64,000 nt of DNA, taken from NCBI GenBank assembly GCA_029216955.1, contig JANAVB010002199.1:14879417-14943416 (forward strand), written 5' to 3'. Position 1 is the stretch's first letter, and every line of letters starts with the position of its first letter. Under the pieces are notes generated by a model. The model was not told the origin of the DNA, made no database searches, and was given only the letters and a program-made list of their open reading frames with translations. This DNA is from Iris pallida (lineage: Eukaryota > Streptophyta > Magnoliopsida > Asparagales > Iridaceae). The translations under genes and the position numbers were made by a program. Below are positions 1 to 10,908 of this stretch, in pieces.

Positions 1-34
1 TAAAATCAACTTTCGAAAACTTTGAAGGGGATCT
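1..34 (+). mobile_element. 3' end of internal region of LTR element G, with polypurine tract
   Basis: The stretch ending TTTGAAGGGGATCT directly precedes an LTR start (TGTAGG). The same arrangement, TTTGAAGGGGGTCT followed by TGTAGAAG, precedes the 3' LTR of the Tat element at 33433. It is therefore read as the polypurine tract that primes plus-strand synthesis. The rest of element G lies before the window. Confidence 0.7.
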
Positions 35-969
35 TGTAGGTCCTAAAAAATCAAGTTGCATCAATCAACAATGTCAAAGAATCAATATATACATCATTTT
101 GATGAATTGTGCAGGCAACAGATTGCGCAACAATCCGATTGCGTACACTGGTTTGCGCACACTTCCAATTACGCAGGCTGACGTGGCAAAAGTCATCATT
201 ACCTGAATCAAATCAAATCTTTCTGACAACTGATATCACGGATAACGAGGAGACTGTTCGTTTTTGGCGCCGCACAGTGCTCGAAGGCGGCTGACAGATG
301 GCAGCGCAATCCAGGATTGCGCAAACCAATCCTGTACAAACTGAGTCTGCTCAAACCATTCCTGCGCAGTCTGAGTCTGCGCAAACCAAACTCTGCGCAG
401 TTCAGGTTGCGCATTCCACCAACATAACTGATAAAGTACATGTAGCATTCATGCCATTAATTGCTCATTACGTGGCAACTGTCTATGCACGATCATGCGC
501 ATTTCAATCAAATGATGCCATGTGTCCCAGATAGTCGGCCCACGATCTAGTAATTGCCTGCGCAGTCCAATGCTGCGCAAACCAGTTGCTGCGCAAATCA
601 TCTTGCACAGTCCAGAATAACTGAAAGTCAGTTATTTTTTAGAACTCTATAAATAGAGTTTCAAGTCTTCATTTCAAGGGAGATCAAGATCAGACATAAA
701 GTTCAGAAATCAGAGAGTTCAGGAGTTCTTGCCGAAGTGCTGCTGCATTCTTCCGAGGCTTTTGCCTTCAACTTCCGAGGCTTTTGCCTTCAGTTTCCAG
801 AGTTGTTCTCAACTTCAGAGGCTTCGTCTTCAAAAGTTCACATCGTCCAAGGGATAAAGCAATCGTCATCTAGATTGGATTCCTATAGTTGCAATTTTTC
901 CAGAATTCTTGTAATCTTTATTACACAGTTTGTATCAATAAAGTTTTATACTTTTGTTTTTTGCAAACA
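35..969 (+). mobile_element. 3' LTR of retrotransposon G (probably Tat-related)
   Basis: A 935-bp LTR beginning TGTAGG and ending GCAAACA, the same terminal style as the Tat element LTR (TGTAGA ... CAAACA). A TATA box (CTATAAATAG) lies at about 643-653 and an AATAAA-type signal at about 936. The first half is rich in TGCGCA motifs and imperfect repeats of TGCGCAAACCA. To its right, sequence homologous to the reversed F-family LTR begins at once, which sets the LTR boundary. Small open frames inside look like chance products. Confidence 0.7.
643..653 (+). promoter_or_regulatory. TATA box of the G LTR
   Basis: CTATAAATAG lies about two thirds into the LTR, upstream of a pyrimidine- and purine-rich leader. 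It is the likely core promoter that marks the U3/R boundary. Confidence 0.6.
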
Positions 970-1543
970 CCGGCGTCTCCTGTATCCTGCATGCAGACTG
1001 TGGGGTTATCAGTACATTGTTATACACTGGTGGGGAGGCTAGCTCGCCCACAACGCCATCATTACCAAACACGTTCCATTTACTTTTGTGCATCTCTATC
1101 ATTCATTGTCTTTCTAATCTTGCCTTAGGATCAATTTTATGGCATATTGCATAACCTATCTCGTGTTGCAGAATTCAAGTGTCGCATAGAAAATATATGC
1201 ACGACTTACCCATACTTACCGTCCGGCCTTCCCTGTCCAAGTAAACCAAGTTAGACAACAATTCATGTAATAACATAATGTGGTACTTGGAAAACATTCA
1301 ATATCGAGTGCGTGTCCCTGCCTCGGGTCCTAGCGCATCGTAGGCGTATTCTTTAACTCATTGAACAAGTATTCTTGATCATGTGGTGTGTTACATTCAA
1401 GCCTGTTCAGGAGGTACTTGGTTCATTTAACTTAGACTACTTTGATTTCAATGCAAGGACTTGCACGTGGATTGCCACCAGCAAAGCCCCCTTATTCTAT
1501 ATGCACCGGTCGCTGGCATGACAAGCCATTTGGACATTTCTTC
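970..1543 (-). mobile_element. Reversed F-family LTR fragment, left part
   Basis: This is the reverse complement of the F-family LTR at about 57830-58395 (and 63010-63580). Runs such as CCACAGTCTGC and the block around the ACCGGTCGCTGGC-type motif match throughout. It is cut on the left by LTR element G and on the right by the CACTA element at 1544. Removing the CACTA element joins it to 9809-10908. It shows no coding content. Confidence 0.8.
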
Positions 1544-1557
1544 CACTACACCAAAAT
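1544..1557 (+). repeat. Left terminal inverted repeat of the CACTA element
   Basis: CACTACACCAAAAT is matched exactly by the inverse at 9795-9808. The subterminal zone to about 1690 repeats GGAACAC, GGAACGC and GTTCC motifs in both orientations. Confidence 0.85.
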
Positions 1558-1903
1558 GATAAATTAGGAACACTAGGTGTTTTTTATTTGGAACGCTTAT
1601 TTTCCATCCCTAGGTGCTGGAACGGTACAAAAGTGTTCCGAATCCTAAAAGTGTTCCTAATACATGTAATTTTAATTTTCAAAAATGTAATTTATTTAGG
1701 TACGCTTTTATGTCGTTGCAAATATGTTCCAAATTGAACTTGCACACATGTGCATCTCACGTGATCTATAAGAAAAACATCCAAGCCAACTAACCTTCAT
1801 TTCTTCCCTCAGATTCACAAATGCTCTCTCCCACTCTAACATGTTCTAATCCACAACCATCCAAAATTCTTCATAAACCCTAATTTCTCAACTCCAGCTC
1901 TAA

Positions 1904-2032
1904 ATGTCGGCAATCCATCTCTTCCATGTCCTCCTCAATCCGAAGAAGAAAAAAAGAAGGTGCCACAAAGCTCCGGCTATGGTGATGCCTACGTACGCGG
2001 AAGTACCAGAAGTAGAAGAGGATTCGGCAAAA
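1904..2032 (+). pseudogene. Captured first exon of an unidentified gene
   Basis: A leader containing AAACCCTAATTTCTC, common in plant 5' UTRs, precedes an ATG at 1904. The frame reads through a basic run (PKKKKRR) and an acidic tail (EVEED) to a good donor site, AAAA|GTAAGTT, at about 2032. The gene it came from is not recognised. A 16-18-bp block around GAAGAGGATTCGGCAAAA recurs at about 2098, so part of the exon was duplicated into the intron. There is no continuous downstream frame, so it is treated as a captured fragment and not as a working gene. Confidence 0.4.
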
Positions 2033-4497
2033 GTAAGTTATCTTCTTTCACTTCCCTTGAGAAACAAAATAAATATTCAATTTTTATACCAGAAGGAGAA
2101 GAGGATTCGGCAAAACCCTAGTTTCTTTAAGTTTCTAATGAAACAAATTTTCCTCCATCAAAAAGCACAAATTTGACCACTAGTTCAGAATTTTTAGAGC
2201 AAATTGATGAATACTTGTTGGCAAGTTTTGAAAATCAGAGAATGAAGCTTATTTAATGGGAATTATGTAGTCCAACTCATCACATGAATGAACACTTGTG
2301 GCTCTATCAACCCCTCCCTAAACCGTAGCTCGACCACCGATGAGGAGTCGCAGAAGAAGCTCGTGGACTAATGCAGGAGTACCTCCATTTCTTATAAATA
2401 CAGGAGTACCTCCATTTCTAATGTAATCCTCCTCTGTGCCACAGAGACATAAAGTCAAGCAATATTCTTCAGGACGAGAATTTTGTTGCTAAGATATGTG
2501 ATGCAATTAAACACCAATCAAATATTGTCGCAACACTTTATTAGTTTCAGTGACGACTATAGTTGTAAATAGGATGCTGATTTGGTCTTGCACATACTTC
2601 AAGAAGTGGTGCAATCAACTTTGAACCAGTGAACATAGATATCTGTAGAACTCTAGGTAAAGATTTTGTAAGCCTAGCTAATAAAATACCTTTAAGTTTG
2701 GTAAAATTTTGGCCTTCTCATATGACTTATCATCTTTTAATCTTTCTTCTTTACCTCCACCAAGGCCCACGACCACTCCCAGCCCCTTGTCAATGCGTTG
2801 ATCCCCTTCAAATCCACATCGTCGTTGACCACAACATGAAGGAGAGGCTCCTGACCTCTCTCTACTCTTGCTTCTAGTTCAAGGTGAACAACTTTTTTTT
2901 TCTTCTCTATAAGACAAGCTTCTTATTTCCCTATAAAATGCTTATTATTTAAATTTTGTTTCCTAGAAGTTGATCTGATGTAATGACTCATAAATTTTGA
3001 TATCTTGATTCAGAAATAATGATACTTGTGTACTGAATTGAAGTAACATGATTATAATATCCATCTTATGGATGAAGATATAGTACTTTCCATTTTACCA
3101 AAAGACATTATTGATCTGAAGGATTCTAACTTTTCTTATTTCTAATGTATTTCTCAAAGTTATTTGATAGAACATCGGAAAGTGTAATGATGAGCATACT
3201 CATTGTAATATGTTTGAATAAATATTTGAGACTGAACATTTTTTTTTCCAAGATATCTTATGCAAACAACCTTTTTTTTATTTTCTCGTAATTATCTCTT
3301 ATTTTCCTTTTATGCAGATTCTGGCCATAACAGAGGGTTTACATGATGTTTATAGTCTGGGAAAGGACGTTGCTTCTGTATATAAGGCTCTTATGGAAAA
3401 TCTCCCTAAGGCTGTTATATAAATTTGTTGACTTGCCTATTTTTTATCTGACATTCATTTTGTTAGATTTTTTTAGGTATTTGGTGTAATGATGCTACAA
3501 GTTTATAACTTACCTTATTTTCTCGTTATATCTTTTACAACTTTGCCAGGCAAACATGACCCTCCTTCCTCTTGAAGCTTCACTTTGCACTGACGTTGCT
3601 GCTATTGCTAATGCAATACAAAAGAAAGAGAGAGGAACACAGACGTTCCACCTATCCACGAACAAGCATTACATAAGCCATATTGCCAGAGGCTCTGGGA
3701 GGCTTCTCTAGATATAACACCATTGGTTCCTTTCGTCATCTATTCTGTGAAGGAACTACAGTCCATGCTAACAAAGCTTGCACAATCGTCAAGTATGCAT
3801 GCAGAAAATCTCCATAAATAAGCTCTTTTCTTGCTTTTGGATTTGAACTGACTAAATTTTTGTGTTACATGAAAAATGAACTCTGGGAAGGTGGTTTAAA
3901 AGTGAAATGAATGTGCTTCTATCATATAGGAGAATTTTATATTTAAATGGTATAAAGTTAGCTGATGTTGTAACATAGTTCACTTTATTTAGGCATGTCC
4001 AAGTATAGTTTGGAGTTTCAATATTATGTCGGATACAAAAATGCGAAGGACAAATGACACAAAACTTGTAGTTCTTCTTAGGTCTTTACAATGATGATCC
4101 GTGGTTTTATTTGGTGCATGTTGTGCATAGATGATCCGTCGTTTTATTTATGTTTTCTACACATTTAAGTTTTTTTTGGCTCACTTTTAGCTTTTGATTT
4201 TCATTTTTTTCCCTTGATGTGCATGGTTAACTCGGATGTACACATGAGACCCAACCAATCCAATATAAACCAATCAAACGCCCATTTTCTATCCAATGTC
4301 AGATTAAATGTTGGGGGTTTCACAATACATCCTCTGACTTAAATATGGAAAACACCAGAAGATAGGGCATGAAAAAGTCAAAGATGGAGATATTTTGTGG
4401 ATATAAAAAATTTTCTTGTGATGTTTACCAGAATGTATTGTCCATAACATTCACTTGTAATATCGACTTTTCTATTTTTTCTGTTTTGGCAATACGC
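2033..4497 (+). pseudogene. CACTA interior: intron-like sequence with scattered exon-like fragments
   Basis: Mostly AT-rich, intron-like DNA. Exon-like blocks with plausible splice borders include about 2740-2883 (ending TTCAAG|GTGAAC), about 3319-3420 (preceded by TTTTATGCAG) and about 3549-3715 (preceded by CTTTGCCAG). Each can be read for 30-50 codons, but in-frame stops break them and I cannot assign a protein family. They probably come from one or more host genes carried by the transposon. Confidence 0.4.
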
Positions 4498-5221
4498 AGC
4501 AATAATGAACTTAAGTAATCTCTAGTCATAAGGTCTTCTGAAGAAACTTCAACAGAAATTGATCCTGAAGGTATCAATAAAATTGCTCGTGTCCTGTACC
4601 TGGTCCAAATGTTAATACTGCTGAAACTGGGGGCAAGAAGAAGAAAAGGAAGAAAGCACCATGCAAGGTATGGTCAATCACAACATCTTTATCTGCTATT
4701 GACTGAAATATAGTGGCATTCATATATAATATGTGCATTAGTTAACTTATTCATTCTTCTGGTTTCGTTCTATACAGTGGCAACCAACTTGAGAAATCTG
4801 GAACTAAGTCCAGATTATCTGAAGAAAATTCAATAGTAATTGACACTGAAGGTATTAATGGAATTCCTCCCAGTGACTTATGTCTTGTACCTAGTAGAAA
4901 TGTTAATACTGCTGGGACTGGGATATCAATCAGGACAAAGAAGAAAGCATCAAAGTATTATGAATTTTAACACACTTTTATCTGCTATTGCCTCAAATTT
5001 AGTGAATAGTTTCTTAACTTGCAATCTTCTCTTTTGGTGCTATACAGTGGCAACCAACTTAAGAAGTCTAGAACTAAGTCCAGAAGTTTCTGTGAAGAAA
5101 CCCAGTTGGCACTGAAGGTATCAATGTACTTGCTTCTGCTCCTGGTGACTTATGTCTTGTACCTGGTGCAAATGTTAATACTGCTGAAGGGAGAAATAAG
5201 AGAAGGAATAAAACCTCAAGG
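4498..5221 (+). repeat. Tandemly triplicated exon-intron unit inside the CACTA element
   Basis: Three diverged copies of one block start near 4498, 4778 and 5047, with periods of about 291 and 272 bp. Shared landmarks are TGTACCTGGT or TGTACCTAGT, AAATGTTAATACTGCTG and a lysine-coding GAAGAAA run. Copies 2 and 3 each follow a CTATACAG acceptor and the words TGGCAACCAACTT. Between copies lies an intron-like spacer containing TTTATCTG. Copy 2 stays open and reads as a polar, lysine-rich peptide of about 58 residues. This is exon duplication within a captured gene of unknown identity. Confidence 0.6.
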
Positions 5222-5888
5222 TATTATGAACTAATACAATCTTTATCTGTAAATGATTTGATGATAGAAGATAACGCCAACTTGCAACTTTTTAATGATT
5301 AGTACTAAGGCTGCAATATTTTCTATTTTCTATCCGTGTATGGAAATAATACATTGGATGCTTCACATCCCCTTTTCTGAAGTATGTTTAACTTTTTCTT
5401 TGTTGTGAATCTTATGATGATGATCAATGCAAAGAAGTCTGCATTTCAATTGATAAATTTCTGTTACGTCATGCTTTTACAAGGGAGGATGGGATCAAAT
5501 TTTTTCTGTTTTGGTAATACCCGGCAACAATTTTTTTTGTTTTTGTGTTATGTTATGACCCCTACTGATAACCACTTCATAGTTCCTACTGTCTACAAGG
5601 GAGGATGGGATCAAATTAATTTGTGTTACGTCATGCTTTTACAACCTTATTTTGCTTTTACACCCTTATCGATTGGTCTTTTTTGTTCAACTTTCTCTAC
5701 TGATTTGACTGGAAAAGAGACTTCCAACATCGGTATCGGATCGGAACATGCCAACCATATCGGTATCAACTGTATCGTATCAGTATCGGCTGATACTGCA
5801 AACTACGATTGAAACTTCATCTTATGTTCTGTTTCTTTCACTATATAACTATTCTCAAACATAATATTATATTTTTGTACAGTAGCAA
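5222..5888 (+). other. CACTA interior with short internal duplications
   Basis: The motif TACAAGGGAGGATGGGATCA occurs at about 5478 and 5595, and TGTTACGTCATGCTTTTACA at about 5463 and 5623. Part of this segment was therefore duplicated and reshuffled. A run of TATCGGTATCGG-type words lies at about 5730-5800. An open frame covers 5384-5812 but has no recognisable domain. Confidence 0.5.
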
Positions 5889-6179
5889 TTGTGGAGTTTC
5901 AATTGGAAATTTTCATATAAGTTGTTCAAGATGCTCTTACAAGCTCGCCTAAGTTGTTGTCGAGAGATTCGTAGGGGCAGCTTACTCTCGGAAGTTTATA
6001 AGCCTGTCGAAAAAACACCTAATGGAGCTAACAATAAATTCTCCAAGCTTCGTTCATCAATGCTTGTTGAACAAGGAGATAAGATTAGGGATGGCAACAT
6101 TTCTTGTCCAGCCAGTGAGCATGCAGGTTGTGGTGATGGTATTCTGAATATGAAATTCCTTTTGCCATCTGAAGAATGA
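5889..6179 (+). pseudogene. Exon-like open frame of unknown identity in the CACTA element
   Basis: About 96 codons are open to a TGA at 6177, preceded by a TTTTTGTACAG acceptor-like border. The peptide is hydrophilic with several Cys, Ser and Lys residues. No family is recognised. It is likely the last exon of a captured gene fragment. Confidence 0.35.
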
Positions 6180-9100
6180 AGAGATGTGATACATAAATGC
6201 GCAATAGATTGCTTACGGTTATGACTTCTAAAGGTTAGATGTTCTTCCATCTTGTAGGTACAATGAGAGCCAAGAAATACTGGCATATACTACGGCTTGA
6301 CCAAGTTGGTTGTTTGTGTACAAATGCTTATTTTGATACGGGCTGGATTAGGACCTGGAACATGCATAAGCACCTGAATAAAGGACGGGTTAAGGAGTTA
6401 AATCATGTTTTCCAGTGTATGTATTACAGCCTCTTTTCTTGATTTGCCCTGGAAATGATCAGTCGCCACATCCGTATGATTTCTCAAAAATAAATGGATT
6501 GAATGAGGCATGTGGTACCATTCTAAGGTAGTGATGGTTGATAACACTTTTTCATTGCCTTGCCTTCATATATCTTATGGGTTTGATGTGAAAGTATTTC
6601 ATGTTGTACTAGTCTTTGATTAGTAAATTTCTACAATATATGTGGCTTCCTTTAAATAACTCAACCAGATTATGTTGATGATATCATTTAGTTTTGTCTT
6701 TGTGCAATAATATTTCTGTAGTTTATTGTAAGTTTATAAGCATACTACTATACGAACAAGTGCTCAGAAGATAGTTATACTTGTCTCTGTTATTTTTTAT
6801 TTGTTTCCCTATATTTCTTTCTTTCTATTTTATAATGATTTCTTTTTATTCCCACAGGTCACGAATGCAACTAACAGCGCTGCTAGTGATGGTATGTGCC
6901 ACTATATTAAAGTAGTTACTCTAATCCGCTAATGCAACTAACAACATTGTATGAAAGCATTTATTTTCCTTTAATGTGAACATTTTCAATTTATTGCTTC
7001 TTGCTAATGTGATTAAGAAAAAATGGCTCTCAAAGAGCTGAATGGAAGATACAGATCCATGTAAAATTGGCCCTCAAAATATTTCTGATCATATTATAGT
7101 TTTCTATGATTAATTGTTGAAGGAGGTATCATGCATTCTAGTTTGTGGATTTTTGCATCAAACGATCTCATTATGAGGAAATCTCACCCAATTATTTTAC
7201 TAGTGAGTAATCCTATATTATTTCCTAAGTAGTTTTCTCTTTGTTGGGCATATCTGGTTGATGGCATTAAAGATATCTTTTATTATGATTTTGGTGTTTT
7301 CATTATGCTATATTATTGCATAAATGTGTACACTGTAGTATTTTGATTAAATTTTATGCATTTGTGTAATCATGTTAACATGACCTACAAAAATCATTGA
7401 AATGAAGAGAAAGCTGATCACATATGATTTTAATGTATAACTTAACCAATGGATGCAAGATGGTGGTTTGTCTACATTGAAGTTCATATATATCTTTGCT
7501 TATCTGAGAGCTTATATTATGGTTTTGATTTGGATAGTCTAGTATGAGAGGAATGTTTCTAATGGGTGGCTTTATTGGTTTGGTATATTGCAGTCATTCA
7601 AAATACTCTTGGCAAATGGGTCATGAAAAATGTTTAACAGGTAAACATCCTCTCTTTTTTGCTTCATCCAATTGGTGTATTGCAGTCAAATCTTTAATTT
7701 CACTTGCATATCACATGCATTCTTCTTGGATCATAAATAATGTTATCCATTGATCTGTCATCTTTTTGGAAGCACATGCCACTGAATATGTGATACAATT
7801 TTAGGATGTAATTGGTGGGATGAGATTATATGCCTAACTCAGCCTAATAGATGACTGGGCAAAGTTTGGCCAATTTAATTCTACTTGGATTATTAAACAA
7901 ATTCGAAGTCTTAAAACCTGAAACTTTTAGATACCAATTAAATTTGAACCCTAGTGCCCAGTTATACATATGTATGAATTAGATCCAACTTTCCTGTGAT
8001 AGAAGCCATAGATTGTACCCCCAACTTGACCATAAAAGTCAAAGAGTTGTGTTTGGATCCTATTGTAGTTGAGTTCATGCTTTTAAAATATTTTTCGACT
8101 ATGAACTATGAACTATGAAACTCTCTATCAATTGTACTTGATGTAACCTGAGCCAAGCCAACTTGTAATTTATTGCATCAATTCTGCAGGGTTGATCTTT
8201 TATAGAACTAATTCAATGGGGGTTTAACAGGAAATGATTTTTTTTAGAATGACTAAGAACACAATTGTCACTCTTTTCTGATCTCAAATGCTTAACCTAT
8301 ACATTTTTGCATTCCCTTGTTGATAAATAAATTCCAGATGCTTTATTTTGTAGGCTGTGTGTTTGTTCCAGATAGCTGCTAAAGAAAAGAAAAAGGAAGC
8401 ATTTTCAAATAGTAACGGGCAAATAGAATGTAAGGTCACTATATCCTTTTTCAATATATCCTTATTTTATTTCATTTAACAATCTGGTAATTTATTTTGT
8501 GATTGTGTTATTTGTTATGCCAGAAAAATAATTATATAATCATTGCATACTTATTTCTTAAACACGACAAAAATCAAGAAGGATGCGAGCCAGGCAAGCT
8601 CCAACGCTTAATATTTCTATTTTATCTTATTAAACTCCATCATGTTTATTATTCTGGAATTAATTGAACACTGCCAAAAGACAATTACAGATGTTTCTGT
8701 AAGAAAACAAATAATTTTAATTACTCTTATTGTTAGTAATTGCCTGCTTAACTGTTGCTTAGATTATCACGACCTCGCTGCTAGGAATGGGCTGTTGTCC
8801 AAGTTCAAGGGCAAAGTTTGGAGTATTGTTCGTTTCTTAGTAAGTATTTACATACATACAGCTTAATAGAATTGTCATAAGAACTGAACACTTAACAGAA
8901 AAAGAACTGAACACAAATGTTGTGGATAGGCAAGATGAGCTTTGTATGGCAACCGTTCTTCTGGCACCAGTTTGAGCATGAATTACTGACAACAGTATGG
9001 AAAAGGATGGCAGCATGGAATTTGCTACAGGGTCAGAAAATGAGTTTTCATTGCCTTTGCTATCTTCTTGTTGTCACTCTCGTGCTACTGATTTCTACCA

Positions 9101-9440
9101 AAGGGATACTGAATCTCTAGGGCCTGGAAGATTGCACAATAATGCAGCACGATCATAAGAAGGAACTCAAGGATGGTGTATTTATTTAAAGGATACTGAA
9201 AATAGGCATATCAATGCTTGTTCATGTTTCTGTAACAATTTTATTAGTGAAACATATTGTTCACTCCTCTGTAACAAATTTATTAATAAAAAATAGTGCA
9301 TTTTCTATCTTATGGTTTGACCTGTGATTTAAGTACAAGTGTATAATATTGTTGAATTATAAAGTTAATTGTAGTGGCTAGATAAATACAGGTTCATGAA
9401 AAATATATTAAATATATTTTTAAACAATGTTTTGGTAACA
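6180..9440. other. CACTA interior, AT-rich and without a supported gene
   Basis: Long AT-rich, intron-like sequence with a few short blocks of balanced composition (for example about 8755-8845 and 8917-9120) that could be captured exon remnants. No motif, promoter or continuous frame supports a gene here. Confidence 0.5.
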
Positions 9441-9794
9441 ATTATATCCGTTACCAATTTTTGTGTAGTGATTCCAATCTTGGAACACATTATATCCATT
9501 CCAGTATGAACGTAAAAATTAATTTGAACTGTTCCTTATTAGGAACACTTTATTGGTGTTCCAACACTGGCACACATATAATGTGTTCCAAAAATCCCAA
9601 AACTCATCCTTTGGAATCCTTTATTAGGAACGCTTTATAGGTGTTCCAACACTGGCACGTATATAAAGCGTTCCAATAACCATCCTTTGGAACACTTATA
9701 TTCCGTTCCAAAAATTTGGCAGCCCAAAAATAGGCACAGAGTAAAGGCGTTCCAAATATTTTTTGGAACATAATTTCTCCGTTCCAAAATGACT
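9440..9794. repeat. Right subterminal repeats of the CACTA element
   Basis: Dense short repeats: GGAACAC, GTGTTCC, TGTTCCAACACTGGCAC and CGTTCCAA in alternating orientation. They mirror the left end and are the probable transposase-binding region. Confidence 0.75.
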
Positions 9795-9808
9795 ATTTTG
9801 GTGTAGTG
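9795..9808 (-). repeat. Right terminal inverted repeat of the CACTA element
   Basis: ATTTTGGTGTAGTG is the exact inverse of the left end at 1544-1557. It is followed by TCC, the target duplication. Confidence 0.85.
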
Positions 9809-10908
9809 TCCTTGGTATTTCTCAACTTAGCATAGGGTGATGGCTGGTACACCCTGTTAAGTCTCTTGAAATATTCTGCACTTACGTCTCCCGGTGCCCA
9901 AGCCCGCACCCAGGCAGCCCGTAAGCCCCGACTTTTGATTCTGCCTAGGCCGGCCACGGTATACACCACCACACAACACCCGTGCCGCAGAATCATTGCA
10001 CGGACACAGCATTCGCCACCCCTCGCTCGTGCCGTTTGTCCATGACCATTTCGTATTATCTTGTCTTTTTACTTAACGGCTATCTCCGCCGTAGGCTAAC
10101 CCTTAGCCATAATGAGTTATCGACCAGGTTGGCGTCCGTGCAGCGCGGGTAGCGAGCCCCGATGCACGTGCCCGTCACACCTGTCGCTAACCATTCTTTC
10201 TTTTCTTATCTTTTCTTCATTCTTTCTTTTCTTTCTTTCTTTCACTTGTTCATTCGTTTATCGATTCATTCACGTATTCATTCATTCATTCATTGATTCG
10301 TTGATTTATTCATTCAAGCATTACGCAACTCCTCATACGGGAGTCGCCTTGGCGACCCATCGGTCCCATAGCCTTTCAGTGTTGCTATACTCTACTCGAA
10401 ACGACTATATTGATAGCCTTCCCGTTCATTGTTGTAAACCATTCGTTGTTTCATTGTTGGACGCATAAGGAGCATAAACGTAGGCTTGTGCCGTAGCACG
10501 AGCATGGAGCGCAGGCGAGAGTTCTCATACTTTTCCATGTTCCTTTCCATATTCTATACAAGCATACAAGTTGGGATTATTCCCTTAGCTAGGTGCGTTG
10601 AGTCATTTATTAGCATACAAGAGGTTATCGCCTAGCGATTCTCGTGATAGTGTCCGTATTGTTATGTGTCTAGGCTAAGCACAGACGGGTTCATCGGAGC
10701 CACCCACCTTAGCGATGTTCGCATCGGCCGAGCGATACTCCGAGCGCGCCTTTGAAAGTCTAAGTCTGGATTCATCTTGACGGGCCAATGTAAGCCTTGC
10801 ATCGATTCTTCATCAGGTCGATGCCAACTCTTCGGGTCGACGGTTCGTTTGAGTCGTTGTACTTGCCGTTTGAATCGACGTTCCGCTAAGGCAGAGCGGG
10901 GCATTACA
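9809..10908 (-). mobile_element. Reversed F-family LTR fragment, right part, with LTR start
   Basis: This is the reverse complement of the first 1.1 kb of the F LTR (56745-57832 and 61927-63020). It includes the ATTC/TTTC simple repeats at 10200-10310 and the conserved block at the LTR start. On the minus strand the LTR begins TGTAATGCCCCGC at 10908. It abuts sequence whose first exon starts with an acceptor site at 10942, so its insertion appears to have cut the PMD gene. The window does not show whether this was a solo LTR or a whole element. Confidence 0.8.

Larger units (their letters stand above)
1544..9808. mobile_element. Non-autonomous CACTA (En/Spm-type) transposon with captured gene fragments
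   Basis: The element begins CACTACACCAAAAT and ends with the exact inverse ATTTTGGTGTAGTG. CACTA ends and a 3-bp target duplication are hallmarks of the superfamily. The flanks are TTC and TCC. The uninterrupted relative near 63002-63022 reads, in reverse, GGACATTTCTCCTTGGTA, so the original target was TCC and one copy has mutated. Both subterminal regions carry many GGAAC and GTTCC motifs, as expected for transposase-binding repeats. No transposase coding sequence is recognisable in about 8.3 kb. The interior instead holds exon-like blocks bounded by GT and AG, so this looks like a Pack-CACTA mobilised in trans. Confidence 0.85.

Noticed and set aside
5730..5800. TATCGG-type word cluster as a regulatory array
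   Set aside because: The words are degenerate and unevenly spaced, and similar ones occur near 46490, so this is probably a decayed simple repeat.
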